Source of the DNA: an uncultured Ruminococcus sp.
GTDB lineage: Bacteria; Bacillota; Clostridia; Oscillospirales; Ruminococcaceae
NCBI GenBank assembly: GCA_900543145.1
Contig: UQPZ01000005.1
Location: forward strand, 124,001 to 188,000
Length of the DNA: 64,000 nucleotides
Direction: 5' to 3'
The notes under the pieces were generated by a model, which saw only the letters and a list, made by a program, of their open reading frames with translations, was not told the DNA's origin and did not search any database. Both the position numbers and the translations under genes were made by a program. This document shows positions 17,584 through 26,011 of this stretch, one piece after another; within the stretch, counting starts at the first letter, position 1; each line of letters begins with the position of its first letter.

Positions 17584-20136
17584 ATGAAATTACTTGCAAT
17601 CGACGGAAACAGCATAATGAACAGGGCGTTCTACGGAATAAGGATACTGTCAAATTCAAAGGGACAGTTTACAAACGCAATTACAGGATTTATGAATATA
17701 TATTTGAAGGAGCTGGGGGAGGTAAATCCCGACTGCGCTGCGGTAGCCTTCGACCTTAAAGCCCCTACTTTCAGGCATAAGGCAAATGCGTCTTATAAAG
17801 CCAACCGCAAGGGAATGCCCGACGAGCTTGCCCAGCAGATGCCGGTAATAAAAAAGCTGCTGACCTCAATGGGAATAAAAATAGTAGAATGCGAAGGTTA
17901 TGAAGCAGACGATATTTTAGGAACTCTGTCCCGTATTTTCGCCGAATCAGGGAACGAATGTTATATTCTTACAGGCGACAGGGACAGCTTTCAGCTTATA
18001 AACGATAAGGTAACAGTCCGCCTTGCTACAACAAAGGAAACTAAAATATATACTCCACAGCGTATTATGGACGAATACGGCGTTTCTCCGAAGCAGATGA
18101 TCGAAGTAAAGGCGCTTATGGGGGATTCCTCTGACAATATTTCAGGCGTTAAGGGGATCGGTGAAAAAACCGCTCTTTCTCTTATCCAGCAGTGCGGAAG
18201 CGTAGATGAACTGTACAAAAATTTGGATAGTCTGACCTTGACCAGATCAGTAAGGGCAAAGCTTGAAGACGGTCGTCAGGACGCATTAGACAGCCGGTTT
18301 CTCGCCGAGATCTGCCTTGACGCTCCTATAGACGGAGCTCCCGAAAGCTATAAGCCGGCTGAGGGAAATCCGCAGGAAACCAAAGAACTGCTGACCGAGC
18401 TTGAAATGCTTAAGCTTATGGAAAGACTGAAGCTTACGGGAGAAGCTGCGGCTGCAAACCCTGTATCCTCCGAAGAAGAAAAGCTGAAATTAAAGGATCT
18501 TCCTAAGTTTGATATATCCGAATTAACTTCGGAAAGCCTTGACGAAATTTCCGTCGCTGCCTCATGCTTTGTATACGACGGAAAAAAGCTTGAAATACAA
18601 TGCGGAAGCAATATTTTCTATACAGAAGACCTGAAGCTTTCTCTCGATTATTTTGAAAGCGAAGGAGAAAAAACCTGCTTTGAGGGTAAAACCGCCTACA
18701 GAACGGCGTTTGAAAACGGCAGGACGCTTAAAAACCTGGTTTTCGCCTGCGATCTTGCCGGTTATCTGCTCAATTCCCAGACAAGCGAATACACAATTGA
18801 AAATCTTTGCTCCGCATATAAGGTAATGTACCGTTCGGATATAGAAAATTACAGCTCAATAGCCAGCCTTGAGGCTTTAAGTGCCTGTCTGAAAAATCAG
18901 CTGGAGCTTACTGAAACTGACAGGCTTTATTATGACATAGAACTGCCGCTGTGCGAAGTCCTCGGCTCTATGGAGGCGGTTGGCGTAAAAGCGGATACCG
19001 AAGGAATAAAGGCTTTCGGAATACAGCTTTCCGCCGATATAGCTCAGCTTACCGCTCAGATATACGATTACGCAGGGCAGGAATTTAACATCGGCTCTCC
19101 GAAACAGCTTGGGAAGGTGCTGTTTGAGGATCTCGGACTTCCTGCAAAGAAAAAGACCAAAAGCGGCTATTCCACCAATGCGGAAGTTCTGGAAGGTCTT
19201 GCGGACAAGCACCCTATAATTCCTCTTATTCTCGAATACCGAACACTTACAAAGCTCAATTCAACCTATGTCGACGGACTTCTCAAAGAGGTAAAGCCTG
19301 ACGGAAGAGTCCATTCTGTTTTCAAGCAGACCGAAACCCGTACAGGAAGAATATCCTCCACTGAACCGAATATGCAGAATATTCCCGTAAGAAAAGAGAT
19401 CGGCAGAAATATGCGGAAATTTTTTGTAGCCGAGAATGGAAACACCCTCCTTGACGCCGACTACAGCCAGATAGAACTGAGAGTTCTGGCTTCGGTATGC
19501 GGCGATAAAAATATGCAGGAAGCCTTCAAAGAGGGAAAGGATATCCATACCAGCACTGCCGCTCAGGTTTTCGGACTTCCCGAGGACTTTGTAACGCCTG
19601 AAATGCGTTCCGCCGCAAAGGCAGTAAATTTCGGTATTATCTACGGTATCGGGGCATTTTCGCTTTCAAAGGATATAGGCGTTTCGGTAGCCGAAGCCAA
19701 GAAGTATATTCAGAATTACCTTGACAACTTTCCTAAAGTGTCCGAATTTATGGACAAAACAGTCGAGGACGGTATAAAGAACGGCTATGTTACAACTATT
19801 TTCGGCAGACGGCGCTATATTCCCGAACTTTCAGCCTCCAATAAGGTCATGCAGGCATTCGGTAAACGCGCGGCAATGAATGCTCCTATTCAGGGAGCAG
19901 CAGCAGATATAATAAAAATAGCAATGGTAAGAGTATACCGCAGGCTTCAAAAAGAAAAGCTGAACGCACGGCTGATTTTACAGGTTCATGACGAGCTTAT
20001 TATAGAAGTTTCCCTTACAGACAAGGAAAAGGCGGCACAGATACTCAAGGAGGAAATGGAAAACGCCGTTTCCCTTGCTGTACCGATGTCCGTAGACGTA
20101 GGAGAGGGAGAAAGCTGGTATCTGGCGAAGGGATAA
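17584..20136 (+). CDS. polA: DNA polymerase I
   Basis: This 850-residue family A polymerase starts with a 5'-nuclease domain (residues 1-290; LAIDGNSIMNRAFYGI, TGDRDSFQLI and GVKGIGEKTALSLI). The middle exonuclease-like domain (300-470) lacks the DxE pair needed for proofreading, as in many Gram-positive Pol I enzymes. The polymerase domain follows, with DADYSQIELRVLAS (motif A), KAVNFGIIYGIGAFSL (motif B) and QVHDELIIEV (motif C). It processes Okazaki fragments and fills repair gaps. It is the last gene of the recQ-polA block. Confidence 0.97.
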   Translation: MKLLAIDGNSIMNRAFYGIRILSNSKGQFTNAITGFMNIYLKELGEVNPDCAAVAFDLKAPTFRHKANASYKANRKGMPDELAQQMPVIKKLLTSMGIKIVECEGYEADDILGTLSRIFAESGNECYILTGDRDSFQLINDKVTVRLATTKETKIYTPQRIMDEYGVSPKQMIEVKALMGDSSDNISGVKGIGEKTALSLIQQCGSVDELYKNLDSLTLTRSVRAKLEDGRQDALDSRFLAEICLDAPIDGAPESYKPAEGNPQETKELLTELEMLKLMERLKLTGEAAAANPVSSEEEKLKLKDLPKFDISELTSESLDEISVAASCFVYDGKKLEIQCGSNIFYTEDLKLSLDYFESEGEKTCFEGKTAYRTAFENGRTLKNLVFACDLAGYLLNSQTSEYTIENLCSAYKVMYRSDIENYSSIASLEALSACLKNQLELTETDRLYYDIELPLCEVLGSMEAVGVKADTEGIKAFGIQLSADIAQLTAQIYDYAGQEFNIGSPKQLGKVLFEDLGLPAKKKTKSGYSTNAEVLEGLADKHPIIPLILEYRTLTKLNSTYVDGLLKEVKPDGRVHSVFKQTETRTGRISSTEPNMQNIPVRKEIGRNMRKFFVAENGNTLLDADYSQIELRVLASVCGDKNMQEAFKEGKDIHTSTAAQVFGLPEDFVTPEMRSAAKAVNFGIIYGIGAFSLSKDIGVSVAEAKKYIQNYLDNFPKVSEFMDKTVEDGIKNGYVTTIFGRRRYIPELSASNKVMQAFGKRAAMNAPIQGAAADIIKIAMVRVYRRLQKEKLNARLILQVHDELIIEVSLTDKEKAAQILKEEMENAVSLAVPMSVDVGEGESWYLAKG

Positions 20137-20141
20137 AGAAA

Positions 20142-20175
20142 ACCGGCTTTATCAGCCGGCTCTCTTATTATTCTT
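20142..20175 (+). terminator. Weak terminator after polA
   Basis: CCGGCT at 20143-20148 pairs with AGCCGG at 20154-20159, followed by CTCTTATTATTCTT. The stem is only 6 base pairs and the T-run is interrupted. It overlaps the end of the converging broken gene. Confidence 0.4.
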
Positions 20176-20643
20176 CTATATATTTAAAATCCCCTTCAAT
20201 TCCCCATTTTCCCAATGTATTTTCATCTATCAGGCAAGGCCCGCTTGTAAGACCGGTAAGTTCGCCGCTTTCATCGTATTCCCATTCAACGGCAAGCACA
20301 GTTGTTCCGGTTTCCTGATTTACGACCCTTACTGTTGATCCATTGGACTTTTTTATTATGTATGAACTAAACTCGGCATAAAATCTTTTGTTATTAATAT
20401 ATCCTGCGCCTCTCGTTGCTGTAAGAAACTGTTTTTCTAATGGTGAATATACAATACTTACATTGAGTATAAGCCAAAGTATTTCAAAACCCTGTTATGA
20501 GTGTACTGTCTTGATAAAACACGACCAGAGTCTGCATCAAGATGTCTCATACAGACGTCAACTGGAAAGTCTATAGAAGAATGATTGATAAGTTTATCAT
20601 CTTCTTGAGACTGAGTTTCTACTGTTATGTAGATATCCATCAT
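20168..20643 (-). pseudogene. Frame-broken hypothetical gene
   Basis: Two coding-like pieces lie in different frames. The upstream piece (ATG at 20643, stop at 20458) encodes 61 residues starting MMDIYITVETQSQEDDK. The downstream piece has no start codon. It is open from just after a TAA near 20497 to a stop at 20168-20170 and reads about 110 residues, including VNQETGTTVLAVEWEYDESG and ending FKYIEE. Crossing needs a -1 (or +2) shift near 20490. Base use also changes there: the upstream half resembles the neighbouring lipoprotein, and the downstream half resembles the host genes. It may be a frameshifted gene or a junction between inserted and native DNA. Confidence 0.5.
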
Positions 20644-20658
20644 ATCTACCTCTTTTTC

Positions 20659-21480
20659 TTATTTTAGTACTTTCTCTGAATAGTTCTTCATGAAGGAAAG
20701 ACCACTGTACTGTTCTTGTAAGAGCTCTGTTGTAAGAGTTTCTCCAGAACCTGCAATATCAAGAGAATCAATGTATTCTCCGTCATAAAAATTTTGATTT
20801 CCAGAAACTTTTCTTATCTTTGAATGACTATAGTTTAACTCTCTGTAATCTGAAGAGACATCAAAAATTGTCTTTAGCACATAGTAACAATCTTTTGTTC
20901 TGTTTTGTTCAATATTCACTCCCAATGGAATAGATTTCCCTGAATCAGATATCTCAAAAGCGTGAAGAATTGAGACTGTGATCTCATCTCTGTCAACTGT
21001 TATCATTGAGTAGTCTTCAAAAAAGCTTTTAGAGTGTTCATCTATAGAGACAGCAGACCCTATTACTTCTCCTCTGTTTCCCAACTCAGTATCGTTAAAC
21101 AGAAGAACCATACAAACTTCTGAAGAGAACTTGGAAAAAGCCTCTGGACTTGTAGGGATCTCCCAATAATTTCGTATAGAAGTTATATCATCATATTGAA
21201 GAGCATCTGTACCATAGTCAAGATTATATTGTACAGAGCCTCTAATCATGTGTACGGGAGAGACCTCAGGGTCTCTTTCAGATGATTGACTAGTTTCTGG
21301 CTGACTAACTTCAGTCTCTCCCTTTTCTGAGTTTTCAATGACATCAGTCTCTGAGGTTATCTCTGAAGATAACGAGCTATTGATAATGTCATCGCAGGGC
21401 TCTTTGATTTGAGTTTCTTGACAACCAACAAAGCTAAATGAGATCAAAAGAACAAGTAGAATTGGCAATAATTTTTTCAT
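20659..21480 (-). CDS. Hypothetical lipoprotein of atypical composition
   Basis: This 273-residue protein has a lipobox signal (MKKLLPILLVLLISFSFVGC, cysteine at about 20) and a Ser/Thr/Glu-rich linker (about residues 25-75). The remaining domain, from about HMIRGSVQYNLDYGTDALQYD, belongs to no family I recognise. Its codon use differs by eye from the neighbours: TCT for Ser, AGA for Arg, and few of the GGC/GCC/CTG codons common elsewhere, which suggests acquisition. It has its own promoter (21519-21548). Its start context GGCGGACTAAATATG is a weak ribosome site. The broken gene lies 15 bases downstream. Confidence 0.65.
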   Translation of the reverse strand: MKKLLPILLVLLISFSFVGCQETQIKEPCDDIINSSLSSEITSETDVIENSEKGETEVSQPETSQSSERDPEVSPVHMIRGSVQYNLDYGTDALQYDDITSIRNYWEIPTSPEAFSKFSSEVCMVLLFNDTELGNRGEVIGSAVSIDEHSKSFFEDYSMITVDRDEITVSILHAFEISDSGKSIPLGVNIEQNRTKDCYYVLKTIFDVSSDYRELNYSHSKIRKVSGNQNFYDGEYIDSLDIAGSGETLTTELLQEQYSGLSFMKNYSEKVLK

Positions 21481-21518
21481 ATTTAGTCCGCCTGCTTTAA
21501 AATTTATATTTTGCTAAT

Positions 21519-21548
21519 ATTATACCATTTTTATATTATATTTGTCAA
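21519..21548 (-). promoter_or_regulatory. Promoter for the atypical lipoprotein
   Basis: On the minus strand, TTGACA (21548-21543), an 18-base AT-only-like spacer and TATAAT (21524-21519). Confidence 0.75.
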
Positions 21549-21581
21549 TAAATTTTCTGATGAACTAACAAAACTTGTAAC

Positions 21582-21607
21582 AATTTCACAAAAACTATTG
21601 TGAAATT
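21582..21607. repeat. Inverted repeat between two divergent promoters
   Basis: AATTTCACAA (21582-21591), a 6-base centre AAACTA, then TTGTGAAATT (21598-21607). The 10-base perfect arms lie between the lipoprotein promoter and the plus-strand promoter at 21623, the usual place for an operator shared by divergent genes. No regulator is identified. Confidence 0.6.
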
Positions 21608-21622
21608 TTATCAAAGAAATGC

Positions 21623-21651
21623 TTGAAATTAAGGCGAAAATATGTTATAAT
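21623..21651 (+). promoter_or_regulatory. Promoter for the phosphoribosyltransferase-like gene
   Basis: TTGAAA at 21623-21628, a 17-base spacer and TATAAT at 21646-21651, 36 bases before the TTG start. Confidence 0.75.
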
Positions 21652-21686
21652 TACTAATATCAAATGAATTTAAGGAGGCTATCAAA

Positions 21687-22316
21687 TTGGAAGGACGCAT
21701 TCAGACAATATATGCAGCAAAGAATAACAAAATTAAGATCGGAATTATTCCGGGTCATTTTGCTACAAACCATTCTCATGTAAATTACTATGTAGATATG
21801 ACCGCTATCAAAACCAGCCACAAAATGGCTAAGGAAGCTGCCAATGAGCTTGCTACAACGTATACGGGAACTAATATAGATACTATTATCTGTCTTGAGG
21901 GAACTGAAATGCTCGGCGCTTTTCTCGCACAGAGCCTTTCGGAAAGCGGAATAAACAGCGGTTCGGATATTGCCGTCGTTACTCCTGAGCTTAACGCTAA
22001 TAATCAGATGATCTTCCGTGATAATACTCAGAAAAAGATCTGGGGAAAACAGGTGCTTCTTCTTATATCCTCAGCCTCGACAGGTAAAAGCATAAACAGA
22101 GCTATCGACTGCTTACAGTATTATAACGGTCATCTTGCAGCTATCGGCGCGATCTTTTCGGCTATAAAGGAATCAAACGGCATTTCGGTCCACGCCATCT
22201 TTACAGCCTCCGATCTGCCCAGCTACGAAACCTACAGTCCTTCATCATGCCCGCTGTGCAGCGGAGGTCAGAAGGTAGACGCTCTGGTAAACAGCTTCGG
22301 ATATTCAAAGATCTGA
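21687..22316 (+). CDS. Orotate phosphoribosyltransferase-like protein with altered PRPP motif
   Basis: This 209-residue protein starts at TTG with a strong AAGGAGG ribosome site 8 bases upstream. The order of strands and helices (IDTIICLEGTEMLGAFLAQ, then KQVLLLISSASTGKSI at about residues 122-137) follows the type I phosphoribosyltransferase fold. The PRPP loop, normally two acidic residues followed by TTG, reads ISSASTGKS without acids, so normal catalysis is doubtful. The C-terminus carries CPLCSGGQKVDALVNSFGY, a CxxC pair of possible metal-binding type. It may be a ligand-binding or regulatory relative; its role is unknown. Confidence 0.65.
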   Translation: MEGRIQTIYAAKNNKIKIGIIPGHFATNHSHVNYYVDMTAIKTSHKMAKEAANELATTYTGTNIDTIICLEGTEMLGAFLAQSLSESGINSGSDIAVVTPELNANNQMIFRDNTQKKIWGKQVLLLISSASTGKSINRAIDCLQYYNGHLAAIGAIFSAIKESNGISVHAIFTASDLPSYETYSPSSCPLCSGGQKVDALVNSFGYSKI

Positions 22317-22330
22317 TAAAAATTACTGTT

Positions 22331-22356
22331 AAGGCGGATCATTCCGCCTTATTTCT
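22331..22356 (+). terminator. Terminator after the phosphoribosyltransferase-like gene
   Basis: AAGGCGGA (22331-22338), a 4-base loop, TCCGCCTT (22343-22350), followed by ATTTCTT. Confidence 0.75.
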
Positions 22357-22385
22357 TGCATATTTAAAATAACGGAGGAAAAATA

Positions 22386-23165
22386 ATGAGCAATTCAAAT
22401 GAAAATTCCAAAGGAAATGTACTTGCAGGCTTCGTTCTGCTTACTGACGCCAATATGGACTGGCCGCGTTTCCGTCACTATCTGAAGGAGGACTGGGGAA
22501 TAGTTTTTCAGGACGAAGTAAAGGATAACGCTATAGTTTTCAAATCAGACGATATGATGGTCGCCTGTTCGCTTATGCCTAATCCGGTTCCTGATAACGA
22601 AGCGGAGGAAAACGCCAAAAACAATTTTCTCTGGAAGGACGCTTCTGCACAAACCGCAAAGCACAAGGCTCACGTTATGTTGGCGGTAATGAACAAAACC
22701 GATGCACTTAAACAGTCGCTGCTGTTTGCAAAGGTCGCCTGTTCTCTGCTGAAGCTGAAAAACGCTATTGGTATTTACAAGAACCCTACTGTTTATGAAA
22801 AGAATTTCTACATACAGTTTGCTGAAACGATTAAGCAGGGCGAGCTTCCTATGCCTATACTTATATATACCGGAATGTATATAACCAAGGATACGCTTCT
22901 CTGCGGCTTTACCTCAGGACTCAGATATTTCGGCTATGAGGAAATAGAGGTAATTGATTCAATTGCGCAGCCGCCTGAGCTTTACAGCTTTATTCTCAGC
23001 ATTTCGGAGTATGTAGTATCCTCAGGAGCGGAACTTAAAGACGGCGAAACTATAGGCTTTTCAGAGGAACAGAAGCTTCCGATATCCGTTTCCGACGGAG
23101 TAAGCGTTCCGGGACAGACTGTAAAGATAGGCTATATGACTGCTGAACTGAATGATCAGGTATAA
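22386..23165 (+). CDS. DUF4261-like protein
   Basis: This 259-residue soluble protein resembles DUF4261 proteins: an N-terminal VLLTDANMDWPRFRHYLKEDWGI, the central KAHVMLAVMNKTDALKQSLLFAKVACSLLK (about residues 93-122) and a C-terminal LCGFTSGLRYFGYEEIEVIDS. It shows no catalytic motif, signal or membrane segment. The family's function is unknown. It has a GGAGG ribosome site, a terminator before and one after, and points toward the dynamin-like operon without being part of it. Confidence 0.7.
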   Translation: MSNSNENSKGNVLAGFVLLTDANMDWPRFRHYLKEDWGIVFQDEVKDNAIVFKSDDMMVACSLMPNPVPDNEAEENAKNNFLWKDASAQTAKHKAHVMLAVMNKTDALKQSLLFAKVACSLLKLKNAIGIYKNPTVYEKNFYIQFAETIKQGELPMPILIYTGMYITKDTLLCGFTSGLRYFGYEEIEVIDSIAQPPELYSFILSISEYVVSSGAELKDGETIGFSEEQKLPISVSDGVSVPGQTVKIGYMTAELNDQV

Positions 23166-23168
23166 ATC

Positions 23169-23206
23169 AAGGCTGCCGCACTTTTTTGTACGGCAGCCTT
23201 ACTGTT
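23169..23206. terminator. Bidirectional terminator between convergent genes
   Basis: AAGGCTGCCG (23169-23178) pairs with CGGCAGCCTT (23191-23200) around a T-rich loop. On the plus strand ACTGTTTTATT follows. It lies between the DUF4261 gene and the last dynamin-like gene. Confidence 0.8.
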
Positions 23207-24976
23207 TTATTCAAGACTGTATTTCGCAAGCACTGCGGCAGACTGCTCCAGAAGCTTATCCGCTTTGCTGAGAGTATCTCCGATAGTTCTGACGTCAAGA
23301 CTTCCGAGCATTTCCTTAGCCTGATTCAGAGCCTCTTTTCCTACCTCAGCCTGATACTGATAAATACCGTCAAGACGCTGACAAGCCTTGACCTCCAGAT
23401 CCTGATACACATTTTTTATATCCTTGACGATATTTATTCTTATATCGTCGTAATTCTCAAGCGCAATATCTATTATATCGGTCTGTCTTTTCTTCTTGAG
23501 GATTATACTGAATACGGAAAGAGCCGCCGGCGGAAAGGTTTCGCTTGTTCCGAACAGCTTTACGTTCATAACAGAACGGGTAACGTTTTTATTCAGCGAC
23601 ATCATAAGCCTGTCGGCAGAGGTAGACTGAGTGACCGACGAAAGCTCCTGCAATCCAAGCTTTTTCGCAAGATCACGGCTCATCTTCTCAACTATACCGT
23701 TTATCCTCGCTCTGTGACATTCTATACAGGCCCTATAGGCTTCTCCGACCTTTTCCATAAGGAAAGAGTAAAAATACTTTTCTATATCCTCAGGCGAATA
23801 AATATCCTCGCCGTTTTCGTCTTTCTTCCTGCACTCCAGCATACTGAGCCTGAGCCTTGCGAAAAACTCGTACATCCACTGCTCAGCCTCCTGCTGCATT
23901 TCAATAACGCTTAAATGAAGCGCAGGCTTACATTCCTCAAGCGCCGACGCAAGCTGAGAGCACTGCTCGTCAAAGCTTCTGGTCTTTTCCTCCAGCTTTT
24001 TCTGATCCATTTCCGCCATTTCAGAAAACATATGGATCTTAGCCTTTGTTTCGTTTACCAGATGATCCAGCATTGTAAGGACGCGCTTAGTTCTTATAAC
24101 GTCCTTCTGCATTATAATATCCCGCTTTAAGGAAAGCTCAAACTTAAAGAACTGAGTTTCATAGTACTCTCTTGTACCCTTATCGGGAAGTCTTTCGGCT
24201 CCCAGCTTTCTTTTCAGCTCATCTGCTCCGCTTATACCGTAAACAAACGCATTAGGCACTATCTGCTCTGCAAGCCTTGAAAAGCGGTTCATTATTTTAT
24301 CTACATCCTGCCGACAGTTCAGAGCGTCTATCATATTGACAAGAACATACAGCATTCCGAAACGCTGCGGCTGAACGTGTCCTGCAAGAAACATCTGCTC
24401 AGTTTCCGAGAAAGGCAGAAGGCTTGAAGCCGCATACATAATTGCATCGGCGTTTACCAGATACTCCGCTACCTGCTTATCCAGATCGTCAAGATCGGAA
24501 AGCCCGGGAGTATCAACTATTCTCAGTTCCTTTAGTATCGGAGCGCTGTCCCGTATATCTAGGTAGGCTATTTTTGCCGGGAACAGCTTCATTTTGACCT
24601 CAAGCCTATCCCTTGTAATATCCGCAAATTCAAGCGGAATTCTCTGCCCGTTTTCAAGAACCGCTTCAACCACAGGCGTTTCGCCGTAGGAGATCTCATT
24701 TATCGTATAGGTTTCGGGGGAAACATTCGAGGGCGCAAGCTCTTTTCCGAGGAGTGCGTTTATTATCGTGCTTTTTCCTCTTTTAAATTCACCCAGAATA
24801 ACCAGAGTAAAAGGCTCTCCGCACCTTTTAGCCACTATTTCGTCCCATTCCTTCAGCTCGCCTGTAAAATCCTGACCCAGGATCTTTTCAAGCTCTTTGT
24901 CGGCTATAAGGCTCTCAATATTTCCGCGAACGGCTTCGATATCCTTTCCGGCAGCCTTGTAATCGTAAATTTCCAT
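23207..24976 (-). CDS. Bacterial dynamin-like GTPase (second of pair)
   Basis: This 589-residue large GTPase has P-loop GEFKRGKSTIINALLG (about residues 62-77), a switch I region LAPSNVSPETYTI and G3 DTPGLSD (about 153-159); VLVNMIDA may be a degenerate G4. A long helical stalk follows. It has no clear membrane helix, unlike its partner. Bacterial dynamins often work as unequal pairs that assemble on membranes for remodelling, repair or stress protection. It begins 1 base after the peptidase-fold gene, so translation is coupled. The specific role is inferred only from the family. Confidence 0.88.
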   Translation of the reverse strand: MEIYDYKAAGKDIEAVRGNIESLIADKELEKILGQDFTGELKEWDEIVAKRCGEPFTLVILGEFKRGKSTIINALLGKELAPSNVSPETYTINEISYGETPVVEAVLENGQRIPLEFADITRDRLEVKMKLFPAKIAYLDIRDSAPILKELRIVDTPGLSDLDDLDKQVAEYLVNADAIMYAASSLLPFSETEQMFLAGHVQPQRFGMLYVLVNMIDALNCRQDVDKIMNRFSRLAEQIVPNAFVYGISGADELKRKLGAERLPDKGTREYYETQFFKFELSLKRDIIMQKDVIRTKRVLTMLDHLVNETKAKIHMFSEMAEMDQKKLEEKTRSFDEQCSQLASALEECKPALHLSVIEMQQEAEQWMYEFFARLRLSMLECRKKDENGEDIYSPEDIEKYFYSFLMEKVGEAYRACIECHRARINGIVEKMSRDLAKKLGLQELSSVTQSTSADRLMMSLNKNVTRSVMNVKLFGTSETFPPAALSVFSIILKKKRQTDIIDIALENYDDIRINIVKDIKNVYQDLEVKACQRLDGIYQYQAEVGKEALNQAKEMLGSLDVRTIGDTLSKADKLLEQSAAVLAKYSLE

Positions 24977-24977
24977 A

Positions 24978-25955
24978 CTACTGCCCTCCCGTTCCGAGAA
25001 TTAATGAAGTTCGGACATCGCATATCTGACCGGTAATGGTATGAATATCCTTCTTGTCTATATCGCTTCTCCACGCAAACAGAGAATCGCAGGAAAGAAA
25101 CTCCGCAGACGCCAGCATACGTCTTTCAAGCTCGGACAGTCCGCCGTCAGTTTTAAGGCTTCTTGCCGCCGTAGTATGATTAACGTTCTGAAGCTCATTA
25201 AGCTTGATAAAATCAATACCCTGCTGAGTTCTGCCGTAGAAATCTATATATCCCTTTTTATAAAGACCGCAGGATATATCGAGAAATCTTCCCGGCTCGT
25301 CAATACAGATGATCCCCGCTCTGTCGGCGGTTATATCGGCATACTTTACCCATTCGATAAGCGCACATACAAGCTGATTGCTTACGCTTTGCTTATACGA
25401 ACGCTCAATTGGCTTATAGACGTTTCTGTTATAATTAAGATAGGTAAAAGCCCAGTTATATACAGCATGATTATTCTGGATCCTTCCCGCTTCGCAGCCG
25501 ATAAGCAGCTGAAGCTCCTCCGCCGTACAAAGCTCCAGCAGCTTCTGGGTCATTACTATACAAGGTTCTATTATATCGCTTGCCACCGAATAGATCAGCG
25601 GCTTATCTACATCTTCCCTTACAAATACTATAGGCAGATTAAGTTCGAGTCTTTCGGCGCATATCTTAACAATATCGTAAAGCTCGGGATATTTCAGCGC
25701 ACCTGCCTGATTGCACTTCATGAAAAGGTGCTTTGCCTCAGCTGAAATATCGCTCGAATTGACCGCCTTGGCAAGCTTTCCCCATCCTGCCAGTCCGGCT
25801 ATCTTCTGTCTTACCGCAAAATCCGAATCAAAAGCATAGTCAAGCTGTCCATCGACTACATGATTCTGAAATGAACGTGTATATGCGTTAAGATATGAAC
25901 GAAACCCCGTATCTATCTGCAAAAGCGGATTGACGGATTCCATTGAATCGCTCAT
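24978..25955 (-). CDS. M48-peptidase-fold protein lacking the HExxH zinc motif
   Basis: This 325-residue protein contains the shape of the M48 core: an ELNLPIVFVREDVDKPLIYSVAS strand region, IVMTQKLLELCTAEELQLLIGCEAGRIQNNH (about residues 135-165) and ADITADRAGIICI (about 220-232). The second matches the zinc helix, but HExxH is replaced by CEAGR. The third matches the downstream (E/D)xxAD region. It is therefore probably catalytically dead. It sits between two dynamin-like GTPase genes, 1 base from one and about 56 from the other. A scaffold or adaptor role is an inference. The M48 assignment rests on motif layout and needs structural comparison. Confidence 0.6.
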   Translation of the reverse strand: MSDSMESVNPLLQIDTGFRSYLNAYTRSFQNHVVDGQLDYAFDSDFAVRQKIAGLAGWGKLAKAVNSSDISAEAKHLFMKCNQAGALKYPELYDIVKICAERLELNLPIVFVREDVDKPLIYSVASDIIEPCIVMTQKLLELCTAEELQLLIGCEAGRIQNNHAVYNWAFTYLNYNRNVYKPIERSYKQSVSNQLVCALIEWVKYADITADRAGIICIDEPGRFLDISCGLYKKGYIDFYGRTQQGIDFIKLNELQNVNHTTAARSLKTDGGLSELERRMLASAEFLSCDSLFAWRSDIDKKDIHTITGQICDVRTSLILGTGGQ

Positions 25956-26011
25956 TCAAGTACCTCCTTAATAATTTTTCCGTGCCGAAATGCCGATAAC
26001 AGCACAAAAAA

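Noticed and set aside
20480..20500. Programmed ribosomal frameshift in the broken gene
   Set aside because: The junction GGGTTTTGAAA does not give a slippery X-XXY-YYZ site in the right frame, and base use changes at the same place. Decay or a DNA junction is more likely.
21598..21614. Possible Rex box (TTGTGAA-N4-TATCAAA)
   Set aside because: Only one half matches the Rex consensus, and the same bases are better explained by the longer palindrome at 21582-21607.
25041..25745. Long open frame on the plus strand opposite the peptidase-fold gene
   Set aside because: It has no ribosome site, its composition is biased by the opposite gene, and it has no recognisable protein pattern. Treated as a shadow.
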